A DNA stretch of 64,000 bases from Halomonas sp. 328. Its GTDB lineage: Bacteria > Pseudomonadota > Gammaproteobacteria > Pseudomonadales > Halomonadaceae. Below the pieces are notes generated by a model. It saw only the letters and a program-made list of their open reading frames with translations, searched no databases and was not told where the DNA came from. The position numbers and the translations under genes are program-made. The DNA is taken from contig NZ_JADOTW010000025.1 in assembly GCF_015645095.1 (NCBI RefSeq), positions 1-64,000 on the forward strand, written 5' to 3'. Shown here in pieces: positions 7,811-16,871 of the stretch. Position 1 is the first letter of the stretch. Each line of letters begins with the position of its first letter.

Positions 7811-8713
7811 ATGAGCCAACCCACAAGCGAGACGCTGGTCTTCGGCGGCACCGGTTTCCTGGGGCGACACCTGGTGCGTGAACTGGTGGAGGCGGGCCAC
7901 CCGGTCCGCCTGGCGGCACGCCATCCGCGCTGGCCCGACTGGGCGGAACCCCAGGATCCCATCACCCTCTGCCCGGCGGATATTCGCGACGAGGGTACGA
8001 TCACCGAGGCACTGACCGGCGCCTCGGCGGTGATCAATGCGGTGAGTGGCTATGTGGAGCGCCCCGGGGCCGGCTTCGAGACGATCCATGTGGAGGGGGC
8101 CGCCCGCCTGGCCCGGCTGGCTCGGGAGGCGGGCGTCACGCGGCTGGTGCAGCTCTCCGGTATCGGCGCCCGCCCTGACTCGCCATCGGCCTATGTGCGC
8201 GCCCGTGCCCGGGGCGAGGCGGCCGTGCTGGAGCACCTGCCCAAGGCGATCATCCTGCGCCCCAGCGTGCTGTTCGGCCCCGGGGACGCCTTCCTCAATG
8301 GCCTGGCACGGCTGACCCGGCTGCCGGCGATTCCCCTGTTCGGCCGCGGCGAGACCCGCTTGCAGCCGGTGCATGTCACCGACGTGGCCCGGGCGGCGCT
8401 GGCCCTGCTGACCGGGCCGGCCCCGGCTCGGCGACTCTTCGAGCTGGGCGGCCCGGACGTGCTCGGCTATCGGGAGATCCTCGAACGCCTCGAGGCGCAC
8501 CTGGGGCGGGAACGCCCTCTGCTGCCGGTGCCCTTCTGGGCCTGGCATGCCCTGGCCGGTCTGCTCTCGCTGCTCCCCCACCCGCCCCTGACCCGCGATC
8601 AGGTATGGCTGATGGCCGAGGACAACCTCGTCGGCGAGGGCGTGGGCACCTTCGCCGACCTGGGCATCACCCCACGCACCCTGCGCGATAGCCTGCCGCT
8701 CTGTCTTCCTTGA
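7811..8713 (+). CDS. NDUFA9-like NAD(P)-binding epimerase/reductase-fold protein
   Basis: A 300-residue atypical short-chain dehydrogenase (NmrA/NDUFA9 type). It has an N-terminal Rossmann motif (VFGGTGFLGRHLVREL, residues 10-25) and later motifs typical for the family (AVINAVSGYVE, RLVQLSGIGA, LRPSVLFGPGDAFLNGLARL, VHVTDVARAAL). In bacteria such proteins may act on membrane lipids or quinone-linked substrates; the actual role here is unknown. It follows the DsbA-like gene by 5 bp. The last 31 bp plus stop are repeated twice downstream (see 8683-8873). Confidence 0.85.
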   Translation: MSQPTSETLVFGGTGFLGRHLVRELVEAGHPVRLAARHPRWPDWAEPQDPITLCPADIRDEGTITEALTGASAVINAVSGYVERPGAGFETIHVEGAARLARLAREAGVTRLVQLSGIGARPDSPSAYVRARARGEAAVLEHLPKAIILRPSVLFGPGDAFLNGLARLTRLPAIPLFGRGETRLQPVHVTDVARAALALLTGPAPARRLFELGGPDVLGYREILERLEAHLGRERPLLPVPFWAWHALAGLLSLLPHPPLTRDQVWLMAEDNLVGEGVGTFADLGITPRTLRDSLPLCLP

Positions 8714-8873
8714 GCGCCGCTGCTGCCGTCCGACCGCCCCCTCCCTAGCCAACCCGCACAATAGCCTGCCGCTCTGCCTTCCTTGACCACTGCCCTCATG
8801 CCAACCGGCGGGGACACGCCGCCGCCCTAGCCAACCCGCGCGATAGCCTGCCGCCCTGCTTTCCTTGAGCGCC
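8683..8873 (+). repeat. Three diverged copies of the NDUFA9-like gene's 3' end
   Basis: The gene tail and stop (GCGCGATAGCCTGCCGCTCT..TTCCTTGAGCGCC, 8683-8718) recur at about 8755-8788 and 8838-8873. Each copy has a few substitutions and again runs through CTTCCTTGA or TTTCCTTGA. Copies 2 and 3 also share a preceding CCCTAGCCAACCCGC. The spacing between copies is 72 and 83 bp. Copy 3 abuts the stop codon of the convergent lipoprotein gene. Confidence 0.9.
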
Positions 8874-9644
8874 CTAGAACGTCGGCACGGCGCCACCACA
8901 GCCCTCGAACTGCTGGCCATCCAGGGTCACGCTCACCGTCGTCTCGAAGGGGGCGCCTGCCATGCTGTCGTGGCAGGTCTCGGGGCGAATCTCGACCCGC
9001 AGGTCATGGGCCTCGGTCTGGGCGTGGTAGACGCTGCCACCCGCCGCCAGGGCCTCGGCCTCCGGCAGCGGCGTGCGCACATCGAGCCCGGTGAAGGGAT
9101 CGGCGAAGCGCAGGCCCTGTGTATCGATGGCCAGGTTCCAGAACGGCTCGTTGCCGTAGGCACGGAAGCCGTCGTCACGCTCCAGCATGAAGAAGACGCC
9201 CTCCCAGGGCGCCAGCAGGCGCTCTTCGTCCAGCCACAGCAGGGTCCCGCCCAGGGTCGGCCAGGACTGACCGTCACAATCGAGGCGGTGCTGAACGACC
9301 ACCTCGCGGCCGGCCAGGGGCGGCAAGGCGCCATCGTCGAGGCGATAGTCCGCCAGCAACTCGCCGACCGGACGCGGCTCGGCCGCGTGGGTCATGCCTT
9401 CGCAGAAGGTTTCTCCCAGGGCCATCCAGGCCGTATTGATGCGCAGCCGCGCCCCCAGCCAGGCCTCGGCCTGCTCCTCGCTCAGGGCGCTGATGCCTGG
9501 CGCCTCATGCCCTACCACCCGCCACTCACCCACCAGGGCGGCATAGTCGCCGGCCTCCTCCGGAGGCGCCTCGGCCTCGCTGCCACAGCCCGCCAGCCCC
9601 AGGGCCAGCAGGGAAAGTCCCAGCACACGGGGATCCATCATCAT
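8874..9644 (-). CDS. COG3650-type lipoprotein
   Basis: A 256-residue lipoprotein with the lipobox LGLAGCGSE (Cys near residue 19). It contains RAYGNEPFWNLAIDTQGLRF, typical for COG3650/HslJ-like membrane proteins, and the closing feature CHDSMAGAPFETTVSVTLDG. The start at 9644 is the first of three consecutive ATGs after GCAAGGAG; the second or third is equally possible. Function is unknown. Its stop codon directly touches the repeated gene tail of the convergent neighbour. Confidence 0.8.
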   Translation of the reverse strand: MMMDPRVLGLSLLALGLAGCGSEAEAPPEEAGDYAALVGEWRVVGHEAPGISALSEEQAEAWLGARLRINTAWMALGETFCEGMTHAAEPRPVGELLADYRLDDGALPPLAGREVVVQHRLDCDGQSWPTLGGTLLWLDEERLLAPWEGVFFMLERDDGFRAYGNEPFWNLAIDTQGLRFADPFTGLDVRTPLPEAEALAAGGSVYHAQTEAHDLRVEIRPETCHDSMAGAPFETTVSVTLDGQQFEGCGGAVPTF

Positions 9645-9723
9645 CTTGCTCCTTGCCGATAGAGGGTGCCCCACCTCATGCGGGGCGGCAGATAGAGTCG
9701 CCGACGCCGGCCTGGGTTCCACG

Positions 9724-10071
9724 CTAGCCGAAGAAACAGCCATGGGCATCCTCGCCCACCAGGGCGAGGAAGGCCTCCAGGCTCTTCACTTCGGGCCTGG
9801 GCTCGTAGGCGTGCCACTTGAGGTCGGCGCGCATCCAGTAGACCTTCCACAGGCCACGGCTCTTCACGTAGGTGGCCTTGGCCGCCGGGGTCTCCATGCG
9901 GGTACCGGGGTCATCGTAGCGGGGGCGTATCGAGAAGATCTCCACGCTCTGGCCGTCGACCCGCCCACCGAGATCCAACCGGGGGCGAATCTGGGGCGGT
10001 GGACGATGCGTCGCCAGGAAGCCCTGGATGGCCTTCTCGGCCCGCTTGATCTCGAATTCGCTCAGTGCCAT
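9724..10071 (-). CDS. DUF3024 domain protein
   Basis: A 115-residue protein with the DUF3024 pattern: an N-terminal helix (LSEFEIKRAEKAIQGFLATH), a central IRPRYDDPG and RGLWKVYWMRADLKWHAYEP. No catalytic function is known. It lies just downstream of bluB on the same strand (46 bp between them). Confidence 0.87.
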   Translation of the reverse strand: MALSEFEIKRAEKAIQGFLATHRPPPQIRPRLDLGGRVDGQSVEIFSIRPRYDDPGTRMETPAAKATYVKSRGLWKVYWMRADLKWHAYEPRPEVKSLEAFLALVGEDAHGCFFG

Positions 10072-10117
10072 GGGTCACTCACCTGCGTCCTGCGTCTTGT
10101 CTCGGAGAGGGGCGGTA

Positions 10118-10822
10118 TTATCGCGGCTCGAGGCCTGCCAGGGCCAGCTCGAGCGCTTGCGTTTCCGGGGGTCGTCCCCAGCCGTCGCCATGCACCAGAT
10201 CGGCCAGGGGCAGGCGCTGCCGCCAGCCCTGGGCGGCCAGTTCCGGCGCCTCGAGGAACTCGCTGACATAGCCCAGGCAGAGGTAGGCCACCGGCTCGAC
10301 GCCCTCGGGCAGGCCCAGCAGCTCGGCCAGTTCCACCGGGTCGAGGATACTCACCCAGCCCACACCCACGCCCTCGGCGCGGGCCGCCAGCCACAGGTTC
10401 TGCACCGCCAGGCAGGTGCTGAACCGATCCATCTCCAGCATGGAGTTGCGCCCCAGCACATGCGGCCCGCCGCGACGCCGGTCGCAGGTCACGCAGAGGT
10501 TGACGGGGCTATCGAGGATGCCCGCCAGCTTGAGGCGCCGATAGCGCTCGGCCCGCTCGCCCCGGTAGTTCCCGGCGGCCCGGGCGTTCTCCCGGTCATG
10601 GCTTGCCTGGATGCGCGCGCGCAGTTCACGGTTCTCGATCACCAGGAAATCCCAGGGCTGCATGAAACCCACCGAGGGGGCGTGATGGGCGGCCTGCAGC
10701 AGCCGCGCCAGCACCTCGGCGGGGATCGGTTCGGGCAAGAACTGCGAGCGCACGTCGCGGCGCTCGAAGATGGCGCGATAGAGGCCATGGCGTTCGGCCT
10801 CGGAAAAAGCATGCTCGGACAC
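10118..10822 (-). CDS. bluB: BluB, 5,6-dimethylbenzimidazole synthase
   Basis: A 234-residue flavin-destructase of the nitroreductase fold. It makes the lower ligand of vitamin B12 by fragmenting FMNH2 with oxygen. Diagnostic stretches are FERRDVRSQFLPEPIP, HAPSVGFMQPWDFLVI, the lid region NYRGERAERYRRLKLAGI and GVGVGWVSILDP. The GTG at 10822 is chosen because it follows AAGGAG by 6 bp and starts VSEHAFSEAER as in family members. No other cobalamin genes are in the window. Confidence 0.92.
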   Translation of the reverse strand: MSEHAFSEAERHGLYRAIFERRDVRSQFLPEPIPAEVLARLLQAAHHAPSVGFMQPWDFLVIENRELRARIQASHDRENARAAGNYRGERAERYRRLKLAGILDSPVNLCVTCDRRRGGPHVLGRNSMLEMDRFSTCLAVQNLWLAARAEGVGVGWVSILDPVELAELLGLPEGVEPVAYLCLGYVSEFLEAPELAAQGWRQRLPLADLVHGDGWGRPPETQALELALAGLEPR

Positions 10823-10949
10823 TCGGGCTCCTTGGCTAGGTTCAAGAGGTTTCGCGAGCTCCTCGACCGGGTTCCAGCGACCCCGTGGGCTCCCTGGTGA
10901 AGCCCGAGGAACATCAGCAGGCCCTACTCTAGCAGAAGCGCCGCCCGCC

Positions 10950-11672
10950 TCAGGCCGACTTGCGGCGCTTGTCGCGCACATAGATCGCCTTGCCATCGCC
11001 GCGCTGGGCCACCTCGAAGAGCTCGGTGGCGCTGACCAGCTCGCCGAGCTTCTTGTAGCCGTAGTTGCGGGCGTCGAAATCGGGGAACTGCTTGACGATA
11101 TTGCTGCCCACCGCCCCCAGGGAGGCCCAGCCGCTGTCGTCGGAGGAAGCCTCCACCGCCTTGCGCAGCAGGCTGACCAGGCGGTTATCGGACTTCAGCT
11201 CCTTGGCGGAGCGGCGGCGGCTCTCCTCGCCCTCTTCGTCGTCGCTGCGCAGTACCTCCACGTAGATGAACTTGTCGCAGGCGGCCACGAAGGGCATCGG
11301 GGTCTTCTTCTCGCCGAAGCCGAAGACGGTGAGCCCCGACTCGCGGATGCGCGCCGCCAGGCGAGTGAAGTCGCTGTCGCTGGAGACCAGGCAGAAGCCC
11401 GAGAAGCGCTCGGTGTAGAGCAGGTCCATGGCGTCGATGATCAGGGCACTGTCGGTGGCGTTCTTGCCGCGGGTATAGCCGAACTGCTGCACCGGCTGGA
11501 TGGAGTAGTGCAGCAGGGTCTCCTTCCAGCCCTTGAGTTCGGGGCCGGTCCAGTCGCCGTAGGCCCGCTTGACGCTGGCGGTGCCGTACTTGGCGATCTC
11601 CGAGAGCAGTCCCTCGACGATGCTCGGCTGGGCGTTGTCGGCGTCGATCAATACCGCCAGGTTCTTCTCCAT
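10950..11672 (-). CDS. NYN-domain ribonuclease-like protein with OST-HTH/LOTUS domain
   Basis: A 240-residue protein. Residues 1-140 are a NYN/PIN-like nuclease domain with the acidic residues in AVLIDADNAQPS, ATDSALIIDAMDLLY and LVSSDSDFTRLA. Residues 165-240 form an OST-HTH (LOTUS) RNA-binding domain (LVSLLRKAVEASSDDSGWASLGAVGSNI in pieces, then NYGYKKLGELV). It is probably an RNA-processing or degradation enzyme; the target is unknown. It lies 19 bp after the PRPP-synthetase-like gene, on the same strand. Confidence 0.88.
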   Translation of the reverse strand: MEKNLAVLIDADNAQPSIVEGLLSEIAKYGTASVKRAYGDWTGPELKGWKETLLHYSIQPVQQFGYTRGKNATDSALIIDAMDLLYTERFSGFCLVSSDSDFTRLAARIRESGLTVFGFGEKKTPMPFVAACDKFIYVEVLRSDDEEGEESRRRSAKELKSDNRLVSLLRKAVEASSDDSGWASLGAVGSNIVKQFPDFDARNYGYKKLGELVSATELFEVAQRGDGKAIYVRDKRRKSA

Positions 11673-11691
11673 AGCGCCTCCTCGGCGACGG

Positions 11692-12594
11692 TTAGCGGAT
11701 CAGCGGCTCGAGCGCCTCGGCCAACAGCGGCGCGAGGGGAACCGCATTGCTCGAGTGGGCGATGGCGTCGCTGCTCCATACCCCGTCGACGCCGGCGGCC
11801 TCGATCACCGCCAGGGCCTCGCCGGCGAAGAGCGCATGGGTCACCGCCACGTCCACCGAGGCCACATCGGCGCCGCGCAGCGCCTCGATGGCTCGGGCCA
11901 GGGTATGGCCGGAGCTGGCCACGTCATCCATCAGTACCACCGACCGGCCGGCCAGCGCCAGCTCGGGCAGCGCGATGCTCACCCGGGTATCGCCGTGGCG
12001 CCGCTTGTGGCAGACCGCGTGGTCGAGGCCGCTGACCGCCGCGGCCCGGGCCACCCACTGCTCGGCCTCCTCGTCGGGCCCCAACAGCAGGGCCCCGGGA
12101 CGCCGCGCGGCGGCCAGCCTGCCCAGCGCCGGCGCCGCCGAGAGGGCGATGGCATCCACCAGCGGCACCGCCTGATCGAGGCGGGCGATGCGATGCAGGT
12201 GCGGGTCCACGGTGATCAGGGCATCGACCAGCTCGGCGAGGAAGGCCCCCACCAGGGTCTGGCTGACCACCTCGCCGGGGTGGAAGGCGATATCCTGGCG
12301 CATATAGGCGAGGTAGGGGGCCACCAGGATAAGCCGCCGGGTGCCCTGGCGCCGCGCGTGGCGGGCCACCAGCAGCAGCTCCACCAGCTTGTCGTTGGGG
12401 CGGTCGAGGCTGCGGTAGAGCACCAGGGTCTCGGGGCAGGCATCGGCAAAGGGCAGCCGCAGGCGCAGCTCCTCGTCCGGGAAGCGATGGGCCTCGATGG
12501 TCAACGCCGGCAGGCTGAGCGCCTCGGCCAGGCGCTGCGCCGGCGCCGCCTCGTCGTCGAAATGGAGCAGGGTCGCGGTCTGGGTCGCGCTCAT
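11692..12594 (-). CDS. Ribose-phosphate pyrophosphokinase homologue next to AMP/thymidine phosphorylase
   Basis: A 300-residue Prs-type protein. The N-terminal domain has [12 protein letters not shown] and [16 protein letters not shown]; the ATP loop region is [17 protein letters not shown]; the PRPP loop is [13 protein letters not shown]. It differs from housekeeping PrsA (no canonical DDxxDTGGT loop), so it is a specialised paralogue. Its start overlaps the stop of the upstream phosphorylase gene by 4 bp (ATGA type), indicating coupled translation. It probably makes or consumes PRPP together with the phosphorylase; the substrate is inferred, not shown. Confidence 0.82.
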   Translation of the reverse strand: MSATQTATLLHFDDEAAPAQRLAEALSLPALTIEAHRFPDEELRLRLPFADACPETLVLYRSLDRPNDKLVELLLVARHARRQGTRRLILVAPYLAYMRQDIAFHPGEVVSQTLVGAFLAELVDALITVDPHLHRIARLDQAVPLVDAIALSAAPALGRLAAARRPGALLLGPDEEAEQWVARAAAVSGLDHAVCHKRRHGDTRVSIALPELALAGRSVVLMDDVASSGHTLARAIEALRGADVASVDVAVTHALFAGEALAVIEAAGVDGVWSSDAIAHSSNAVPLAPLLAEALEPLIR

Positions 12595-14174
12595 GGTCCC
12601 TCCCGGTGGAACGGGACGATGGCCGAGGCCTCGCCCAGGGTGAAGCCGGTGTCGCCGTCACAACACTGGTGGGCGGCGTTGCGCTCGTTGCGGAACGACG
12701 CATAGACCCGATAGAGGGGCTGACCCGCCGTGACCGCATCGCCGATACGCGCCAGCAGATCGACCCCGGCGCCCTTGGCCTTGGGGGCGCCGGCGAGCCG
12801 GGCGACGCGTGCCAGGCGCCGGTTATCGATGGCGGTGACCACCCCGTCCTGGGGTGCCGTCACCTCGAAGCCCAGTGGCGCCAGGGGCGGGGCCTCGGGG
12901 TCGAAGGGCGTCTCCCCCTGGGCGCGTATAATGGCGCGCATCTTCTCCAGGGCGCGCCCCGACTCGAGGATATCCCGGGCGATGCCATAGCCATCGCCGC
13001 CGCGCACGTCCGGGTCGAACTCCAGCATGCGCCCGGCCAGGTGCAGCGACTTCTGGCGCAGGTCCGCGGGGGCCTCGGGGTGCTGCATCAGCACCCGCAT
13101 CACGTCCCGGGCCTCCAGCACCGGGCCGATGCCGCGCCCGATGGGCTGGCACCCGTCGGTGATCACCACCTCCAGGGTCAGGCCCAGGCGCCCGGCCACG
13201 AACTCGAAGAGCTTGCGCAGGCGCCGCGCCTCGGGCATGGAACGCACCTTGGCCTGGGGCCCCACGGGGATATCCAGCAGCAGGTGGGTGGAGCCGGCGG
13301 AGACCTTCTTGGAGAGGATCGAGGCCACCATCTGCCCCGGCGAGTCCAGCGACAGGGGCCGCTCCACGGTGATCAGCACATCGTCCGCCGGCGACAGGTC
13401 GCTACTGCCGCCCCACGCCAGGCAGCCGCGGTGGGTGCGGACCAGCTCGTTGAGCTCGGCGAAAGGCAGGTCGACCCGCGCCAGCACCTCCATGGTATCG
13501 GCGGTCCCCGAGGGCGAGGTGATGGCCCGGGAGGAGGTCTTGGGACAGAGGCTGCCATGGGCGGCGACGATGGGCACCACCAGCATGGAGGTGCGATTGC
13601 CGGGAATGCCGCCGATGCAGTGCTTGTCGACCACCGGATGCTCGTGCCAATCGAGGCGACGCCCCACCCGGGCCATGGCATCGCTGAGGTAGAAGACCTC
13701 CTCGCGATCCAGCTCGCCCAGGTCGCAGGCCACCACGAAGGCGGTCAGCTCGATCTTCGAGTAGCGCCGCTCGGCCACGTCCTGGACGATGGCGCGGAAA
13801 TCCCCGCGGGTCAGCCGCTCGCCGTTGATCTTGCGGTGCAGGAAGGGAATCGAGCCCGGCGGCTCCGCCTGGGACACGCAGACCGGCTGGCCCTCCGCCA
13901 TGCCCAGGCTGGTGAAGGCCTCCTCGGAGAGCCCCAACTGGTCATGGCCGACGATGGCCTCGTCATCCACCACATTGAGGCTGGCCAGGATGCGCCGCCC
14001 GTTGGCGCCCACCTCCACCTTGGCCAGGGCCTGGAAGCCCTCGGCCCGGTAGAGGTCGCACTCCCGGTGCAGGTAGGCCACGTTCTCGCGATAGGTGTCG
14101 ATGCCTACCCGCTTGAGGGCCAGGGGCGCGAGCCCCTCGTCAGTGCCCTGGGACCTGCCGTGCGACTTGGCCAT
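12591..14174 (-). CDS. AMP phosphorylase/thymidine phosphorylase family protein
   Basis: A 527-residue protein of the AMP phosphorylase type, longer than classic DeoA (about 440). An N-terminal beta domain (residues 1-100) precedes the nucleoside phosphorylase core with [54 protein letters not shown] and a C-terminal alpha/beta domain. Archaeal relatives cleave AMP with phosphate to adenine and ribose-1,5-bisphosphate. The downstream overlapping PRPP-synthetase homologue supports a ribose-phosphate salvage role. The start at 14174 gives [10 protein letters not shown]. Confidence 0.85.
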   Translation of the reverse strand: MAKSHGRSQGTDEGLAPLALKRVGIDTYRENVAYLHRECDLYRAEGFQALAKVEVGANGRRILASLNVVDDEAIVGHDQLGLSEEAFTSLGMAEGQPVCVSQAEPPGSIPFLHRKINGERLTRGDFRAIVQDVAERRYSKIELTAFVVACDLGELDREEVFYLSDAMARVGRRLDWHEHPVVDKHCIGGIPGNRTSMLVVPIVAAHGSLCPKTSSRAITSPSGTADTMEVLARVDLPFAELNELVRTHRGCLAWGGSSDLSPADDVLITVERPLSLDSPGQMVASILSKKVSAGSTHLLLDIPVGPQAKVRSMPEARRLRKLFEFVAGRLGLTLEVVITDGCQPIGRGIGPVLEARDVMRVLMQHPEAPADLRQKSLHLAGRMLEFDPDVRGGDGYGIARDILESGRALEKMRAIIRAQGETPFDPEAPPLAPLGFEVTAPQDGVVTAIDNRRLARVARLAGAPKAKGAGVDLLARIGDAVTAGQPLYRVYASFRNERNAAHQCCDGDTGFTLGEASAIVPFHREGP

Positions 14175-14359
14175 GCTTGCTTCCTCCGCGGCTCCTTCCT
14201 GAGCCTAGCCGAAGCCACGGGACACGACCTGCCGCCCGACAACGCCGACACCAACGCTCTTCGGCGCAAATCCAGCGGTAAACGTTTCGGGACTGGAGCG
14301 GGACGCCCACCCGGCCTAAGCTGGGAACCCGGCCACTGCGTGCAAGGAAGAGACTCGAG

Positions 14360-14788
14360 ATGACCTACGATATTCGCCTCAAGCGCATCTATGGCGAGGC
14401 CGAGCCCGAGGATGGGGCCCGCATCCTGGTGGACCGCCTCTGGCCCCGGGGCAAGCGCCGCGAGGGCCTGCGCCTCACCGACTGGTACCGGGACGCCTCG
14501 CCCTCCCCCGGCCTGCGTCGCGCCTGGCACCAGGACGAGATCAGCCGCGCGGTCTTCGTGCGCCGCTACCGCTGGGAGCTCGACGACGCCCCCAAGGTCC
14601 TGGTGCCGCTGCTGCGCCACGCCCGTCGCGGTCGCCTGACCCTGCTCTCCGCCGCCCGCGACCTGGAGGCCTCCCACCTGCCGGTGCTGCGCGAGGCCCT
14701 GCTCGACGCCCTGACCAGCGAAGACGCCGCCGACCACGACGACCCCGCCTCGCCGCCCTGCTATGCCGGCGATCAAGGCGGATGCTAG
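14360..14788 (+). CDS. DUF488 family protein (YeaO type)
   Basis: A 142-residue protein with the DUF488 markers IRLKRIYGEAEPEDGARILV, DRLWPRGKRREGL and FVRRYRWELDD, plus the closing LLSAARDLEASHLPVLREAL. Function is unknown. It is divergent from the phosphorylase gene and slightly upstream of yjbQ, whose ribosome site follows its stop. Confidence 0.88.
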   Translation: MTYDIRLKRIYGEAEPEDGARILVDRLWPRGKRREGLRLTDWYRDASPSPGLRRAWHQDEISRAVFVRRYRWELDDAPKVLVPLLRHARRGRLTLLSAARDLEASHLPVLREALLDALTSEDAADHDDPASPPCYAGDQGGC

Positions 14789-14820
14789 CCTTGGCCGGCC
14801 AACAGCCGGAGGATAGCGAG

Positions 14821-15243
14821 ATGTGGCACCAGCAGGAGATTCGACTGCCCGCCGTGGCGCGGGGCTTTCATCTGATCACCGAGCAAGTGGAGGCGGCGCT
14901 GCCCGAGCTGGCCCGCTGCCGGGTGGGGCTATTGCACCTGCAGCTGCAACACACCTCGGCGTCACTGACGCTGAACGAGAACGCCGACCCGGACGTGCGC
15001 CACGACCTGGACGCCTTCCTGCGCCGCCTGGTGCCCGGCGACCTGCCCTACTTCAGGCATGTCCTGGAGGGGCCCGACGATATGCCCGCGCATGTGATCG
15101 CGAGCCTCCTGGGCACCCAACTGACCCTGGCGGTGCGCGACGGTCGCCTGGCCCTGGGCACCTGGCAGGGGATCTGGCTCGGCGAGCACCGCGACCAGGG
15201 CGGGCCCCGGCGGCTGATCGCCACCCTGCAGGGCCAGGCTTGA
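14821..15243 (+). CDS. yjbQ: YjbQ family protein (UPF0047)
   Basis: A 140-residue protein of the YjbQ/UPF0047 family, described as a secondary thiamine-phosphate synthase. Landmarks are HLQLQHTSASLTLNENADPDV, the DLPYFRHVLEGPDDMPAHV region and the closing LGTWQGIWLGEHRDQGG. The ATG at 14821 is preferred because GGAGG lies 8 bp upstream; an earlier in-frame ATG overlaps the previous gene. The stop is 1 bp from that of the convergent DCC protein. Confidence 0.92.
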   Translation: MWHQQEIRLPAVARGFHLITEQVEAALPELARCRVGLLHLQLQHTSASLTLNENADPDVRHDLDAFLRRLVPGDLPYFRHVLEGPDDMPAHVIASLLGTQLTLAVRDGRLALGTWQGIWLGEHRDQGGPRRLIATLQGQA

Positions 15244-15244
15244 C

Positions 15245-15616
15245 TCAGGGCAGGCGCCCCTCCCGGGCCAGGCGCCGCCGTACCCAGCGGTCGTAGAAGA
15301 AGCGCAGCACGGGCTTGAGCCCCGGCAGGCCGATCAGCCAGGCCAGGGGCCTGAGCCGCGGCACCCGGCGCATCAGCAGGACATAGGCATCGATGCCCTC
15401 GCGGATGGCGCCGCCCGCCTCCTCCACATGCAGCGACAGCAGCGCCGCCTGGGGATCGATGCCCTTGGCGCGCAGCGTCTGCTGATGCTCGGTGACGTCG
15501 CACCAACTCACGTCGCGGCCGGTCTCGCCGGCCCAGCGCTCGTAGCGGGCCCGGTCCCGGCGACAACCGGGGCAGACGCCGTCGTAGTAGACCCTCAAGG
15601 GGGGCAATGCACTCAT
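15245..15616 (-). CDS. DCC family (DUF393) thiol-disulfide oxidoreductase-like protein
   Basis: A 123-residue protein with the DCC signature YYDGVCPGCRRDRARYERWA near the N-terminus. It has the later conserved DAYVLLMRRVPRLRPLAWL and a basic C-terminus. The CxxC suggests redox chemistry, but no substrate is known. It is convergent with yjbQ. Confidence 0.9.
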   Translation of the reverse strand: MSALPPLRVYYDGVCPGCRRDRARYERWAGETGRDVSWCDVTEHQQTLRAKGIDPQAALLSLHVEEAGGAIREGIDAYVLLMRRVPRLRPLAWLIGLPGLKPVLRFFYDRWVRRRLAREGRLP

Positions 15617-15641
15617 GCTGGCCTCGCTGTCGACTCAACGA

Positions 15642-16826
15642 CTACTTGATACGGCAGACCTCCCAGAGCCGCGCCAGTTCGTCGCTCATGGTCGCCACCA
15701 GGTCGGCGAAGCGATCCGGGTCGGAGAGCTGCGCCAGTTGCTCGGCACTGGGCGTCCTGAGGTTCGGTGATTCGGGAGGGAAGGCGAAGCTGGGCCAGTA
15801 GGCGTTGCGGCTGCCGCCATGGCCCGCCGCGTCCAGACGCTTGCAGAGGGCGCGATAGCGCTCGGGCTCGCTCTCCTCCTCGCAGTAGATCCCCAGGTAG
15901 ATGGCGTACTCGATCTCGAAGCCGGCACAGATCGCCTCCCCGTAACCGGGAATATGGTAGTAGAGGCCATAGCCCTTGCTGTTCTGGCGGCGCTGCACAT
16001 AGTCCCGGCACAGGCCGTCCAGCGCTGCCTCGCTCCAGGAGTCGTCGCTCAGGCAGTCGGCCATGGCCGGGTATTGCGCCGCGATACGCGCCTTCAGGGC
16101 CCGCCAGAGCCGGGCCTGCAGGCGGGCCAACGCCTCGTCGTAGGCCAGGCGAATGTCGTGGGCGCCGAGCAGGTTGTCGCCCTGCAGCAGGGTCTCGGCC
16201 AGGGTCTCCAGGTGAGCGTTGTCCATGTCGTGTCCGGTCAGTTGCAGGATCAGTTGCCGATACTGGGCGAGGCTCTCGCGCAGCGGCGGGTCGAGGGCGG
16301 CGCGCCCCAGGCAGAACTCCAGCCAGGGCACCAGGTCGGCGTAGTAGCCCAGGGCGCCGTAGCTGCCCGCCTCCAGGTCGCGCAGCTCGCCCAGGCTGTC
16401 CTCCCGGGGATCGCGCCCCTCCAGGGTCAGGTAGCGCACGTGAATCTCCCGGTAGCCCGCCTCCCGCAGGCGCCGGTGGTAGCGCACCAGTTGCTCCGGC
16501 TGGTCGTCGGCGTGGATCTTGTTCTCGATCAGCAGCGCCTGACGCCGGGCATTGGTCACCAGGATATCGATGTTCCAGCGCTCGCACTCCACCCGCACGC
16601 CCTCCAAGGCGAAGTCGCGAATCGCGCAGCGCTCGAGCAGCTCGTTAAGTGGCGCCGCCCCCAGGCCATGGGCACGAGGATTCAACAGGGCGGCGAGGAA
16701 GCGCGAGTGCAGGCGTACCTCATCGTTGCCGCCGCGCAGGGTGGTAAAGAGGTTGAAGCCCGGCGGCCGGGCATGGCGCTGGCGTAGCAGGCTGGCCAGA
16801 TGCAGCAGGCTGTGATGGGAAGTCAC
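15642..16826 (-). CDS. PD-(D/E)XK nuclease superfamily protein
   Basis: A 394-residue protein whose N-terminal half shows a PD-(D/E)XK core: WNIDILVTNARRQALLIENK (catalytic D, then E-x-K), followed by QPEQLVRYHRRL. The front motif SRFLAALLNPRAHGLG is typical for the PDDEXK_4 group. It is a solitary gene, with no methylase or other restriction partner beside it, so a DNA-defence or repair role can only be guessed. The C-terminal 200 residues contain no domain I recognise. Confidence 0.8.
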   Translation of the reverse strand: MTSHHSLLHLASLLRQRHARPPGFNLFTTLRGGNDEVRLHSRFLAALLNPRAHGLGAAPLNELLERCAIRDFALEGVRVECERWNIDILVTNARRQALLIENKIHADDQPEQLVRYHRRLREAGYREIHVRYLTLEGRDPREDSLGELRDLEAGSYGALGYYADLVPWLEFCLGRAALDPPLRESLAQYRQLILQLTGHDMDNAHLETLAETLLQGDNLLGAHDIRLAYDEALARLQARLWRALKARIAAQYPAMADCLSDDSWSEAALDGLCRDYVQRRQNSKGYGLYYHIPGYGEAICAGFEIEYAIYLGIYCEEESEPERYRALCKRLDAAGHGGSRNAYWPSFAFPPESPNLRTPSAEQLAQLSDPDRFADLVATMSDELARLWEVCRIK

Positions 16827-16871
16827 GGGGCGTCCTTGTCGACTCTGGGGCCCAGGGACTATCGGCCGGGA

